From a virus, in the IMG/VR virus record IMGVR_UViG_3300010413_001256, positions 1 to 33,070 of that record: DNA of 33,070 bases; one strand, 5' to 3'. The position numbers and the translations under genes were made by a program. Positions 6,181 to 13,478 of this stretch are shown piece after piece. The notes under the pieces are model-generated. The model saw only the letters and a program-made list of their open reading frames with translations. It had not been told where the DNA came from and made no database searches. Within the stretch, counting starts at the first letter, position 1. Each line of letters opens with the position of its first letter.

Positions 6181-7099
6181 GTACGTTTCTTATGGGTTTG
6201 ATAAGTATGAGTGGAAACGCGACGAACTTCGTCTAGCCTGGATGATAACGGCTCTGGGTGATTGGTCAGATGACGATGGAGTGTCATTCCCTAGCGTTGC
6301 GCGCCTTGCGCTCAGGTGCAAGGTAAGCACACGCCAGTGCACGGCTATGACAGGGAAGCTTGAAGATCGTGGCGACATACTGATCATAAGACCATCCAGA
6401 CAGGGGCGCGGGCAATACAATCACTACCTTATCACCGACGACAAAAGCGAAAGTGAAATTGCGGACGTGATCAGGCGACACCCCAGATTCAAACACCTGA
6501 ATCCAGAGGCAACGGCGGCGGACGTTATAGAGAAGCGCCGTGCCTCTGGCAGAAAGATTAAGGAAGAGGATATGCCAGACGAAAAACAAAAAAAAGAGCG
6601 TCTTACCCAAGAGAATTTTACCCCTGAAATCGAAGCGGCGATGCTAACGACCTGGGGTAAATTAAGTGTTCCACCCGGCTTTGATGCGGCTATGCTTTCA
6701 GAAATACAGACCGCTATAGAGCGTTCTACGTGGCGACTGACAGAAGACGAAAAGAAGCTTGCTTGCTATCTCGTGCACGCTACAAATTGGCCCTTACCGA
6801 CAGACAAACAGGGTAGAAAGGCCTGGATAGCCGGTTTTAGGCAACACAAAGAAATGTTGAGCGGCGCAAGCCTTGAAACAATTGGCTTGCTATATGCAGC
6901 GTCTTTTGCACAGATGCGCGAGTATCAAAAGCGCGCCAAGGAAGAAAGCAAGCCGTTTACAATTAACCCTGTACCCCAAACACTTACCAGGACTATGCGC
7001 GGAAAATGGGCCGAAATGCAAGAAAGGGAACGCGTCGAAAAAGCCAAGCTGCTTGACAGGGCCGACGCTTGGGCGGCATTTAGGCCAGAAAGAAACTAG
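6170..7099 (+). CDS. Replication initiator/helicase-loader-like protein with N-terminal winged helix
   Basis: The GTG start at 6170 lies 9 nt after GGAGA, inside the end of the previous gene. The N-terminal ~90 residues follow the pattern of phage replication proteins of the O/DnaD type: A-L-G-D-W-S-D-D-D-G-V-S-F-P-S, then an L-A-x-R-x-x-V-S-T-R-Q helix-turn-helix, G-K-L-E-D-R-G-D-I-L-I-I and a wing ending in Y-N-H-Y. The middle is charged and probably a linker. The C-terminal half is helical, with a long basic/acidic helix near the end. In phages this gene commonly precedes the helicase and loads it on origin DNA, matching the DnaB-type gene 2 nt downstream. Assignment is by pattern and context. 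Confidence 0.65.
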   Translation: MANKYVSYGFDKYEWKRDELRLAWMITALGDWSDDDGVSFPSVARLALRCKVSTRQCTAMTGKLEDRGDILIIRPSRQGRGQYNHYLITDDKSESEIADVIRRHPRFKHLNPEATAADVIEKRRASGRKIKEEDMPDEKQKKERLTQENFTPEIEAAMLTTWGKLSVPPGFDAAMLSEIQTAIERSTWRLTEDEKKLACYLVHATNWPLPTDKQGRKAWIAGFRQHKEMLSGASLETIGLLYAASFAQMREYQKRAKEESKPFTINPVPQTLTRTMRGKWAEMQERERVEKAKLLDRADAWAAFRPERN

Positions 7100-7101
7100 C
7101 G

Positions 7102-8580
7102 ATGCAAACCCCCGAAGAAAACATAGTAGAAAGTTGGGATACATTAAGCGGCAAAGTGGTTGCAACCGTTCTTACTGACCCCGGTTCAATATTCCCCGTT
7201 ATTGAAGTTTTGGGTTATCATACTGAATGGGTATCACCCGCTTTCCGAACCATCTATGCCACTATGGTGCGGTGTATTGATGAAGACCTCTCACCGACAC
7301 CAACAAATATAGCCGCCAAGTCTGGCGGAAAGCTTTCTATAAAGCATCTCGATAACGTATCGGACGCGCTGTGGACAGATGAAGCAAGCCGTGACTTGGT
7401 TGCAAACACAAATGCGCTCAGGGAACTTGGTATCTTGTTCGGTATCAGGTCAGTTGGGACTTCGGCGGCTAACGCAACAGACCCAAGCAAAATACCCGAT
7501 CTCTTATCGTATGTAGAACTTGAACTAGCTAAGATAGCCTCACAAAATAGCAGACGGCGCGGTGATGCTCAGGCGATATCAGACCGTGCTTGGAAATTTG
7601 AGGGGCAGGTACTCAAAACGGGTCTGCCATTCTTTGATGACAAAGCGGGCGGATTCTGGACAGGGCGGATACATTGGGTAGTAGCCCGATATAAGGGCGG
7701 CAAATCAACTATGATGCGCTGGCTAGTATGGTACTTTCTTAGGCAGGGCATAGCGTGTGAAGTGTTCGTCGCTGAGGGGAGTCAGGAACAATTCGCGATT
7801 GACATTCAAACAATGATGGCCGTTGATTTGATGCTGGAAAGTGGTATACCCATTGGGGAAATCAGATTAGAGCCTGATTTGGTTACACGTGCCCACGTTC
7901 CGCCGTTTGACGTTACGTTAACAGCCGAAGAAGTGACGGCGCTAGAATTTGCAAAAGCGGAGTTTGTGAAGTTCCCGGTACGCGCCTGGGATATTGCGGA
8001 TGGTATTGACGACCTGAGCACTCTTTCATTTGTAACGAAACAGGGAAAGATGCAACAGGGTAGCAAGGTAGTTTTTCTAGACTATGCCGGTCTATTCAGG
8101 GTGCGGGGTGCTACTGGCATTTATGAGAGCGCCACAGCCGTTGCGACGGCACTTCAAAAGCTGGCGGCTAAAGAGGGTATAGCCGTTGTTGTCCTGGCTC
8201 AGAAAAACGAGTTGGGTGTCAAGCACACCGGGAAAGAAAGCTTCTCAGCTAACGTGTCTGGCGGCGGCGCGGCACCCGCAACGGCTGACTATCTCTTTGA
8301 GCCTAATATCACGTCAGACCCAACAGGCCAAAGCAATGTAAATGTAATGGACATCAAGCTAACTCATTCACGCCACACTAGACCGTCATTTGGCCGTTTT
8401 CCAATCCACGCCGGTAGCGGGTTGTTCTTGCACGAAAGGCTAAGAATAGACCGGGTGACACTTGATGCTATGGTAGCTCAGAGTAGTATGACAGAAGATG
8501 ACGTGATATTTTTGGGACCGTCGTGGAATAGTAGGGACGAAGACGCTATAATTGACCGTGAATTTCGCAGCATAGAATGA
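7102..8580 (+). CDS. DnaB-type replicative DNA helicase
   Basis: The 492-aa protein has a DnaB-like N-terminal helical domain (about 1-110) and a RecA-fold ATPase. Walker A is A-R-Y-K-G-G-K-S-T at 195-203, keeping the G-K-S of DnaB helicases. Walker B is V-V-F-L-D-Y with Asp327. A V-V-V-L-A-Q strand follows with Gln367, as expected for the DnaB motif with Gln. A G-G-G-A-A-P-A-T-A-D-Y-L-F-E segment replaces the usual R-x-S-G-x-I-E-x-D-A-D block. It would unwind DNA as a ring at the fork. It starts 2 nt after the loader-like gene. The stop overlaps an ATG that opens a 36-codon frame. Confidence 0.85.
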   Translation: MQTPEENIVESWDTLSGKVVATVLTDPGSIFPVIEVLGYHTEWVSPAFRTIYATMVRCIDEDLSPTPTNIAAKSGGKLSIKHLDNVSDALWTDEASRDLVANTNALRELGILFGIRSVGTSAANATDPSKIPDLLSYVELELAKIASQNSRRRGDAQAISDRAWKFEGQVLKTGLPFFDDKAGGFWTGRIHWVVARYKGGKSTMMRWLVWYFLRQGIACEVFVAEGSQEQFAIDIQTMMAVDLMLESGIPIGEIRLEPDLVTRAHVPPFDVTLTAEEVTALEFAKAEFVKFPVRAWDIADGIDDLSTLSFVTKQGKMQQGSKVVFLDYAGLFRVRGATGIYESATAVATALQKLAAKEGIAVVVLAQKNELGVKHTGKESFSANVSGGGAAPATADYLFEPNITSDPTGQSNVNVMDIKLTHSRHTRPSFGRFPIHAGSGLFLHERLRIDRVTLDAMVAQSSMTEDDVIFLGPSWNSRDEDAIIDREFRSIE

Positions 8581-8687
8581 GACACGTTGCCGCCTTAGAC
8601 AAGTTATCACCACGCATCGGAAATTTATCAATAAGGAGTCTGACTGTCTACCTACGAGACGCTTCGAAAGTGTTGAGGGACACTTAA
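8577..8687 (+). CDS. Possible 36-aa leader peptide or gene remnant
   Basis: An ATG overlaps the helicase stop (ATGA) and opens 36 codons ending at TAA 8685-8687, with residues such as L-D-K-L-S-P-R-I-G-N-L. The same frame has a second TAA at 8697 and is then open for 43 protein-like codons to 8828. This may be a decayed gene of ~84 codons, a real tiny protein, or coincidence. I see no family. Confidence 0.25.
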   Translation: MRHVAALDKLSPRIGNLSIRSLTVYLRDASKVLRDT

Positions 8688-8835
8688 GAAGTGGGATAAA
8701 AAGGCAATCCAAAACCGAACAACCGTGAGCACGAGATACGCAAATTTTACAATCCGAACCGGGGTGATAGCTTGTTTAAGGCGGCAACAAACGATACGTA
8801 TAACCAGTTAAAACATACCAAAGAAAGGTGATCTT
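8688..8835 (+). other. Gap without convincing gene
   Basis: The interval between the helicase gene and the gene at 8836 contains two in-frame stops in the frame of the 36-aa ORF, a small 6-bp hairpin upstream (8667-8684, AAGTGT/ACACTT) and no clear promoter. It ends in a GAAAGGTGAT ribosome site for the gene at 8836. Confidence 0.4.
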
Positions 8836-9366
8836 ATGACTAGCCAATACCTGATTGACGGAACACTCAAAATGTGGGAAGAGTGGGAACAATGGGTGCA
8901 ACCAAACGCGTTTGACGGTACGCTGTTTTTGACGACTGAGGCTATAGAGGCCCTGATTGCTATTGGGTTTCACCCAGAGCACACCAACTTGCTTACACCA
9001 ACTGAAATTTCTATTATCGCTTTCCTTGCCGCCGTTCGCCGTGTTCTAGAGCAGGTGCTCAGAGACAAAGCATATGTCAGAAATAACGATAAGGCGGACT
9101 ACGGGGCAAATTCGCTTGGTGTTCACGCGAATGTTGAAGATGTTGTAAACGCTGTGTTACACGCGTTAGACAATCTAGATTTGACGGCACCCGAAACAGC
9201 CGCTTCAGAGATCGGTGACGCTAACCTGATGACACACGTTATAGCGCGTACACTGGGCGTTGATATCACCGAAATAGTCAACGAGAAGCTAGAAATTATG
9301 CACCAAAAAAGAAAGCAACGCGCGCTAAAATTCATTGAGCCTAACCCCAGGCACAAGGAAGTATAG
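8836..9366 (+). CDS. MazG-like helical protein (possible nucleotide pyrophosphohydrolase)
   Basis: The 176-aa protein starts at ATG 8836 with a GAAAGGTGAT ribosome site. It is all-helical. The C-terminal part reads E-I-G-D-A-N-L-M-T-H-V-I-A-R-T-L-G-V-D-I-T-E-I-V-N-E-K, then L-E-I-M and a basic end, quoted here in two pieces. It closely follows the end of MazG-type pyrophosphatases (E-L-x-D, hydrophobic helix, L-G-I-D, E-K-x-x-x-N-x-x-R). The first metal-binding E-E-x-x-E helix is not obvious, so it may be a divergent or inactive relative. MazG-like proteins are common in phages and hydrolyse nucleoside triphosphates or alarmones. Confidence 0.45.
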   Translation: MTSQYLIDGTLKMWEEWEQWVQPNAFDGTLFLTTEAIEALIAIGFHPEHTNLLTPTEISIIAFLAAVRRVLEQVLRDKAYVRNNDKADYGANSLGVHANVEDVVNAVLHALDNLDLTAPETAASEIGDANLMTHVIARTLGVDITEIVNEKLEIMHQKRKQRALKFIEPNPRHKEV

Positions 9367-9371
9367 CCACG

Positions 9372-9701
9372 ATGGTGATAGACCAAGAAACCATAGCCGC
9401 GCCAATCTTGGCGCTCGATGAAACCGAAAAGACGCTTGACGGTCTGCCATTCGTTATAGAAAATGGCACACACAGACTCAAGGGATTTGTTGTGATACGT
9501 GTCTTAAACCCGGAAACGGAAAACTATCACCCGCGCGTATGTGATATCAACCATATAATGCTGTGGAATAAGGCGCTACGCCTCTGGCGGTTTTTCAAAG
9601 CAACACAGGAATTGGGCGAACCTGGAATAGCTGAGCGTTGGGCTAAAGTTGAAAGTTATGTATTGAAAGGTGGTAGTCTGGATGAAAGTGTGCTTGATTA
9701 A
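9372..9701 (+). CDS. Hypothetical protein
   Basis: The 109-aa product starts at ATG 9372, 5 nt after the previous stop, with AAGGAAG about 12 nt upstream. It has a beta-rich middle (L-P-F-V-I-E, L-K-G-F-V-V-I-R-V-L) and a tryptophan-containing helix (L-W-N-K-A-L-R-L-W-R-F-F). No family is recognised. It overlaps the start of the next gene by 20 nt. Confidence 0.5.
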   Translation: MVIDQETIAAPILALDETEKTLDGLPFVIENGTHRLKGFVVIRVLNPETENYHPRVCDINHIMLWNKALRLWRFFKATQELGEPGIAERWAKVESYVLKGGSLDESVLD

Positions 9702-10155
9702 CCAACACAAGCGGTATGCAACGTTAGACAAAATGGAAACTGAGGGAAGAGAACTTGATATTGATTACTTTGCACAGCTAACGGGCGTTGATGCAAGCAA
9801 TTGGGCTAGGCATTGCCCAGAACCAAATTGTCACGGAGAATTGCGAGTAGTGCTTGAAAGCGAAAACACATACACGCTATGGTGTGGCCTGTGCGGGTGG
9901 TTGCCTGAAGATGGATTTGACATCCCGCTACGATCTATACACGTGTCAGAAGCGGCGCGCATTGCCGGGGTAGCTGAAACGACAATGACAGCCGCCATTA
10001 AAAATGGGCATATGCCTGGATGGAATAGAGCGGCGGGCAGTGGCGAAATAAACGGGTCTTGGTATGTACCGCTTTTCGCAATGAGACTTATAGAACAAAG
10101 AGGGTATAAATGGTACATAGTCAACAACCTAATGAGCAACGCGATACAGGCGTAG
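9682..10155 (+). CDS. Zinc-ribbon plus helix-turn-helix DNA-binding protein
   Basis: I choose the ATG at 9682, about 10 nt after AAAGG, over an upstream GTG at 9670. The 157-aa protein has Cys45, Cys50, Cys68 and Cys71 spaced as a zinc ribbon (C-P-E-P-N-C ... C-G-L-C), then a helix-turn-helix at about 87-112 (H-V-S-E-A-A-R-I-A-G-V and T-T-M-T-A-A-I-K-N-G-H-M-P) in the excisionase/MerR style, followed by a wing-like W-Y-V-P-L-F. Such a combination fits a sequence-specific regulator. It is one of the few candidates in the window for binding the 17-bp palindromes, one of which lies ~0.8 kb downstream. The gene ends 46 nt inside the next one. Confidence 0.55.
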   Translation: MKVCLINQHKRYATLDKMETEGRELDIDYFAQLTGVDASNWARHCPEPNCHGELRVVLESENTYTLWCGLCGWLPEDGFDIPLRSIHVSEAARIAGVAETTMTAAIKNGHMPGWNRAAGSGEINGSWYVPLFAMRLIEQRGYKWYIVNNLMSNAIQA

Positions 10156-11261
10156 CGCCATACAGGATTGAAAGCGGCACTGCTGAAGCAATAGTGAGTG
10201 CCGCATCTGAAATAGTCCACTTGCTGATGTCTGGGGAAGAGGCGGCGATTGACCGCTTGCTGTTTATGCTAGACGAAGACCCAAACTGGGAAACGGCAAT
10301 AGGTTGGGCCTCTATGCTATCAACCATTACCAGTCTATCACAGTGGGCCATTGGCGATATGTTGTATTTTATGAAACACCGATGGGCACACGAAACAATA
10401 GCAGTTTTTGAGTATGATGGAAACGGTACGCCTTGGCCCGAAACACTGTATGACTTCATTCAAAAACGGTATGGGCTTAATCTTACGGTGCTACTATCAA
10501 ACCCGGAAAATCACATAATTGACTTTCTTGGATGGACCGCTTATCAGTTTGATAAATTCTGGTTACTGGTTGGCTTCAAAGAAATCAGGATATGGCACCA
10601 CACCGGCAAAGACACACCAACAGAAAAAGAGTGGGAAGACACCATAGCCGCCCACTTTACGCCGCATCTCAGTGAGATCAACGAGAAAACGGCCTGGGCA
10701 TACTATGCCGCTTCCGCCGCTTGGCCCAGAGACAAGCGCAGATTGCACGTCCGATGGACCGCACATTTTGAATTGCGCAATATGCTGGCATCTGATGTTG
10801 ACGATAAGCTTGAGGGTGATGACAGGCATTTTGCAGCGGGAAAACTCGCAGACGAACAAATGTCGGATTGGGAAAAAGAGGGAAAAAAGATAACGCCGAC
10901 ATTCGTTAGACAAGAACGGACTAGGCGGGTTGCTGAGCGCCGGGGGTATGAATGGCACCTACCAATCCCAGAGTGTCTAACCGTTAGACAGATTGGCGGC
11001 GAACAACCGGGGTTGTATCGGGCAATCGTATTCCAAACAGATGACTACGAATTTTTCTCTTACGTAGCATTTCACTCTGGGCTTATCAAGCAAGTCACTT
11101 CCTCTTCGTTTCGTATTATCGTGAGGGGTGATAGCCTTATTGACGAAACCAGCGGAGAAGTAATGGCTACACTTGAAAATCTCGATATAGACGCTGTAGA
11201 TCAGGCAATCAGCGCGCTAATAAAACGACTAAGGTGGAAAGTAGATGAAAAGGCCGTATAA
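10110..11261 (+). CDS. Large protein of unknown function
   Basis: The 383-aa product starts at ATG 10110, within the end of the previous gene, behind AAAGAGGG. The segment S-Q-W-A-I-G-D-M-L-Y-F (about 76-86) recalls a motif (W-x-G-D-x-L) in a helical protein family common on actinobacterial and phage genomes, but the rest diverges. The middle contains helices with many Trp/Tyr (W-A-Y-Y-A-A-S-A-A-W) and the C-terminal third looks like alternating strands and helices. No catalytic motif is visible. A 17-bp palindrome (10974-10990) is embedded in its coding sequence in the codons for C-L-T-V-R. Confidence 0.55.
   Translation: MVHSQQPNEQRDTGVAPYRIESGTAEAIVSAASEIVHLLMSGEEAAIDRLLFMLDEDPNWETAIGWASMLSTITSLSQWAIGDMLYFMKHRWAHETIAVFEYDGNGTPWPETLYDFIQKRYGLNLTVLLSNPENHIIDFLGWTAYQFDKFWLLVGFKEIRIWHHTGKDTPTEKEWEDTIAAHFTPHLSEINEKTAWAYYAASAAWPRDKRRLHVRWTAHFELRNMLASDVDDKLEGDDRHFAAGKLADEQMSDWEKEGKKITPTFVRQERTRRVAERRGYEWHLPIPECLTVRQIGGEQPGLYRAIVFQTDDYEFFSYVAFHSGLIKQVTSSSFRIIVRGDSLIDETSGEVMATLENLDIDAVDQAISALIKRLRWKVDEKAV
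10974..10990. promoter_or_regulatory. 17-bp palindrome, site 2 (inside a coding region)
   Basis: TGTCTAACCGTTAGACA is identical to sites 1 and 3 but lies inside the gene at 10110-11261. No promoter is visible around it. Its presence within a coding frame argues for conserved function rather than spacer drift, or for a stoperator-type role. Confidence 0.65.
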
Positions 11262-11568
11262 ACTGCTTATAGCAGGTTCGCCAAGCATCGCAAAAGACCC
11301 AGAGAGTGATGACCGGGTTGCGTGCTGGCTAGATAGTTTGTTGATGTATGTCGATAAAAATGAAGTCGAGATTATAGTCAACACTAGGTTTTTGCCCGCG
11401 CAACTGTGGGCCAGAGAACGCGGATATACAGAAAGAGTCGAAGCGGGTTATTATGCCGTGTTGTTCTGGGATGGTGTTGATGAAGAGATATCAACGCTAC
11501 GTAACCATCTTAACCGAATGGGCATACAATACCGCTTTGTGCGGTATGATATACGGGGTAGCTGTTAA
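11245..11568 (+). CDS. SLOG-superfamily (YspA/DUF2493-like) protein
   Basis: The 107-aa protein starts at ATG 11245 after AAGGTGGA, overlapping the previous gene by 17 nt. It shows the expected order: L-L-I-A-G-S-P-S-I, then L-D-S-L-L, then E-V-E-I-I-V-N-T, a helix with A-Q-L-W-A-R-E-R-G, then A-V-L-F-W-D-G-V and a helix and strand ending M-G-I-Q-Y-R-F-V. The final F-W-D-G motif is characteristic of the DUF2493/YspA group of SLOG proteins, which bind nucleotides or nucleotide-derived ligands. The glycine-rich loop (normally G-G-A-x-G-A-D) is replaced by N-T-R-F-L-P-A, so ligand binding may differ. It is the last + strand gene before the convergent junction. Confidence 0.55.
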   Translation: MKRPYKLLIAGSPSIAKDPESDDRVACWLDSLLMYVDKNEVEIIVNTRFLPAQLWARERGYTERVEAGYYAVLFWDGVDEEISTLRNHLNRMGIQYRFVRYDIRGSC

Positions 11569-11570
11569 TA

Positions 11571-11599
11571 CGGAAAGACCCGCCGAAGCGGGTCTTCCG
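11571..11599. terminator. Hairpin at convergent junction (bidirectional)
   Basis: GACCCGC (11577-11583) and GCGGGTC (11588-11594) enclose a CGAA tetraloop, extended by CGGAA/TTCCG with one bulged A. It begins 3 nt after the stop of the last + strand gene. No T-run follows on either strand. Confidence 0.6.
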
Positions 11600-11619
11600 C
11601 CTGCATTGGTGGGGGGTAG

Positions 11620-11665
11620 CCAACACAGGGGCTAGGCTGATTTTGTAGCCTAGCCTCTATGTTGG
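11620..11665. terminator. Second long hairpin at convergent junction
   Basis: 19-bp arms (11620-11638 with 11647-11665; one mismatch and one G-T pair) around an 8-nt T-rich loop. The stop codon of the - strand gene (11657-11659) lies in the arm. With the hairpin at 11571 it likely stops or processes both converging transcripts. Confidence 0.6.
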
Positions 11666-12733
11666 TGCTCCCCATTCCTGCCTTAGATACGTTAGATATT
11701 GAGCGGCAAAGCGAACGTCTTCGAAAAATACAAAATCCCCGTTCGGCGTCATAACAGTAGCGCCAGAGCCTAGCCCGCAGGTGCCTCTAAACCCCATACG
11801 TCGCGCGTACCCATCGTCTGTTTTGTATGTACCAGTAACCAGGGCATAGCGCCGTTTCCTGTGGCGATGGAACGGGCGCAACCACGTACCAGTGTGAAGA
11901 TGTCCGCCAACCCCGATATCAAAGTCAGTGTCACCACGTTCCCAACCAACCTCTATGCCGTGGCTATCATTAAAGATTGAATATCCGCGCCACTGATGAC
12001 GAACCTTAACGACCCAGGAAACATCACCTATGGTAAGTGTGAATACAACTTCGTGTGGGTCATAGAGTAGCCGGGTGCCTTTTAGGGCTTCAGCTATACT
12101 ATCTCGACCGCTTAAGATATATTCCCAATTGTCGTGGTTTCCGGGCACGGCCCACAGCAACTTATCACCCAGTATCTTTAACAGATCAAGCCCTAACCTG
12201 ATTTCATCTTCTATTGATAGGCGCTGGTTTCTAGCCTGTGCCTGTAGACGACCAATTATCCAATTGTCGCCCAAGTCACCGTGAAAACCGCCGTAGAAAC
12301 CCTTTGTGTTAGCTACAGTTATAAAATCGGTGTGTGCGCTCACATAGTCTACGTGCGGTGAGCCAATGTGTATATCACTGAACCATCCTATAGCAATCGG
12401 CACATCTGGTAATTTTATAATCTGTCCGTCGCGTTTCTCTTGTCGCCTTTCCTCTTCTTTCTGCCTGTTTTTGGCGCGTTCCCACAATTCCTCTATGGGT
12501 AGCATTTCTTCAGAATAGTCAGGCGTTATACCCTCTATGTAAACCTCTCCGTCTTCCCCTGTAAAGTGTCCTGAACCATCACCTACCTCTAAGCCCCTTG
12601 CCTTTGCCCATTGTTTCCAATCCCGTATGGTACTTGCCGCTCTATCGTACTTTAATGACAACTCGCTAGTGCTCATAACATATGTGTCGCGCACAAACTC
12701 TTCTATTCTTTTTTTCGGTGGCTTGCCAGCCAT
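11657..12733 (-). CDS. Calcineurin-like metallophosphoesterase with N-terminal helix-turn-helix
   Basis: The 358-aa protein has a full set of metallophosphoesterase motifs: D-I-H (Asp120, His122), G-D-x-x-D-N (Asp153, Asp156), G-N-H-D (198-201), a His at 246 and G-H-L-H (277-280). These bind two metal ions for phosphate ester hydrolysis. Residues about 20-46 (S-T-S-E-L-S-L-K-Y-D-R-A-A-S-T-I-R-D-W) look like a helix-turn-helix, then a charged linker leads to the catalytic domain. Such phage enzymes can be nucleases or phosphodiesterases; the substrate is unknown. It is the last gene of the late block, starting 15 nt after the response-regulator gene ends, and its stop lies in a hairpin. The HTH may direct it to DNA. 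Confidence 0.8.
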   Translation of the reverse strand: MAGKPPKKRIEEFVRDTYVMSTSELSLKYDRAASTIRDWKQWAKARGLEVGDGSGHFTGEDGEVYIEGITPDYSEEMLPIEELWERAKNRQKEEERRQEKRDGQIIKLPDVPIAIGWFSDIHIGSPHVDYVSAHTDFITVANTKGFYGGFHGDLGDNWIIGRLQAQARNQRLSIEDEIRLGLDLLKILGDKLLWAVPGNHDNWEYILSGRDSIAEALKGTRLLYDPHEVVFTLTIGDVSWVVKVRHQWRGYSIFNDSHGIEVGWERGDTDFDIGVGGHLHTGTWLRPFHRHRKRRYALVTGTYKTDDGYARRMGFRGTCGLGSGATVMTPNGDFVFFEDVRFAAQYLTYLRQEWGAPT

Positions 12734-12748
12734 AAAACGTTTCTCCTT

Positions 12749-13105
12749 TCACCCCATAAATTGATGGATGTGTGCTAGTAGCTCTTTGGCGTCAACCGGC
12801 TTTTGTAGATAGTGACTAGCGCCTGCTTCAAGCGCCCTATCTTTGTACTGAGGGTAAGCCGTAACCGCTATGATCGGTACATTAGCATCAAACTCCCTTA
12901 TGCGCCTGGTAGCTTCTATCCCATCGTATACGGGCAATCGGATATCCATTATTATCAGGTCTGGGCAAAGCAACCTTGCTTTTCTAACACCTTCCGGGCC
13001 TGATTCCGCCGTTATTACTGTTATGCCCTTTCCGCCGATCTCGACAATAGACCTAAACAAATCTTTAAGTTGATCTTCTACGATTAGAACCGTTCTTTTT
13101 TTCAA
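12749..13105 (-). CDS. Stand-alone response-regulator receiver (REC) domain
   Basis: The 118-aa protein is a complete receiver domain and nothing else. Conserved residues are all present: the acidic pair Glu10-Asp11, the phosphoacceptor Asp54 (L-I-I-M-D-I-R-L-P), Thr82 (I-A-V-T-A-Y) and Lys102 (Q-K-P-V-D). It should accept a phosphoryl group from a histidine kinase; none is encoded nearby, so a host kinase would be the donor. It has no output domain, like CheY or Spo0F. The start overlaps the stop of the membrane coiled-coil gene by 4 nt, and the HTH-phosphoesterase follows. Such genes are unusual in a phage morphogenesis block; it may be host-acquired. Confidence 0.85.
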   Translation of the reverse strand: MKKRTVLIVEDQLKDLFRSIVEIGGKGITVITAESGPEGVRKARLLCPDLIIMDIRLPVYDGIEATRRIREFDANVPIIAVTAYPQYKDRALEAGASHYLQKPVDAKELLAHIHQFMG

Positions 13106-13422
13106 GAAACATCACCATTGCCAAGGTGACGTATCAAGCGTTCCATATACTCAATCAGTACCCCTACCCTTGCTTCCATAGATGCGGTCGCCTGGTTGTG
13201 TGTGTGCATACTGCCTATTAGCGCGTCTAGCTTTTCTTTTCTATGCTGGTCGCTTTCAAGCTTTCTTATTTCTAGTTCGTGTTTTCTCTCAGCGTTCTTT
13301 TGAAAAAACTCGAAGATGACTTTCCAGTTTCTAGAAATAAATATGCCGGTTCCGATGACAATGAGGAAGAGTAGCAGTGAAAGAACGTTGTCGGGGTTCC
13401 ATAGGTTTAGTAGTTGTTCCAT
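13102..13422 (-). CDS. Membrane-anchored coiled-coil protein (holin-like or signalling partner)
   Basis: The 106-aa product has one hydrophobic segment (about 13-31, V-L-S-L-L-L-F-L-I-V-I-G), then a basic stretch and a long charged coiled coil (about 42-100). This topology is seen in small phage holin or holin-associated proteins, and the position after the tail-fibre genes is where lysis genes often lie. It is translationally coupled to the receiver-domain gene by ATGA, so it may instead tether or interact with it. No endolysin was seen nearby, weakening the lysis reading. Confidence 0.5.
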   Translation of the reverse strand: MEQLLNLWNPDNVLSLLLFLIVIGTGIFISRNWKVIFEFFQKNAERKHELEIRKLESDQHRKEKLDALIGSMHTHNQATASMEARVGVLIEYMERLIRHLGNGDVS

Positions 13423-13478
13423 CGTCTTAATCCTAATTTATCATAAATGCCCGTGTTTTGCAATCCCATACCAGGGTA

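Noticed and set aside
13423-13478. Weak promoter-like pair (TTGCAA, 17 bp, TAAATT) on the - strand before the membrane coiled-coil gene
   Set aside because: Only 4 of 6 matches in both boxes in AT-rich sequence; not enough to call.
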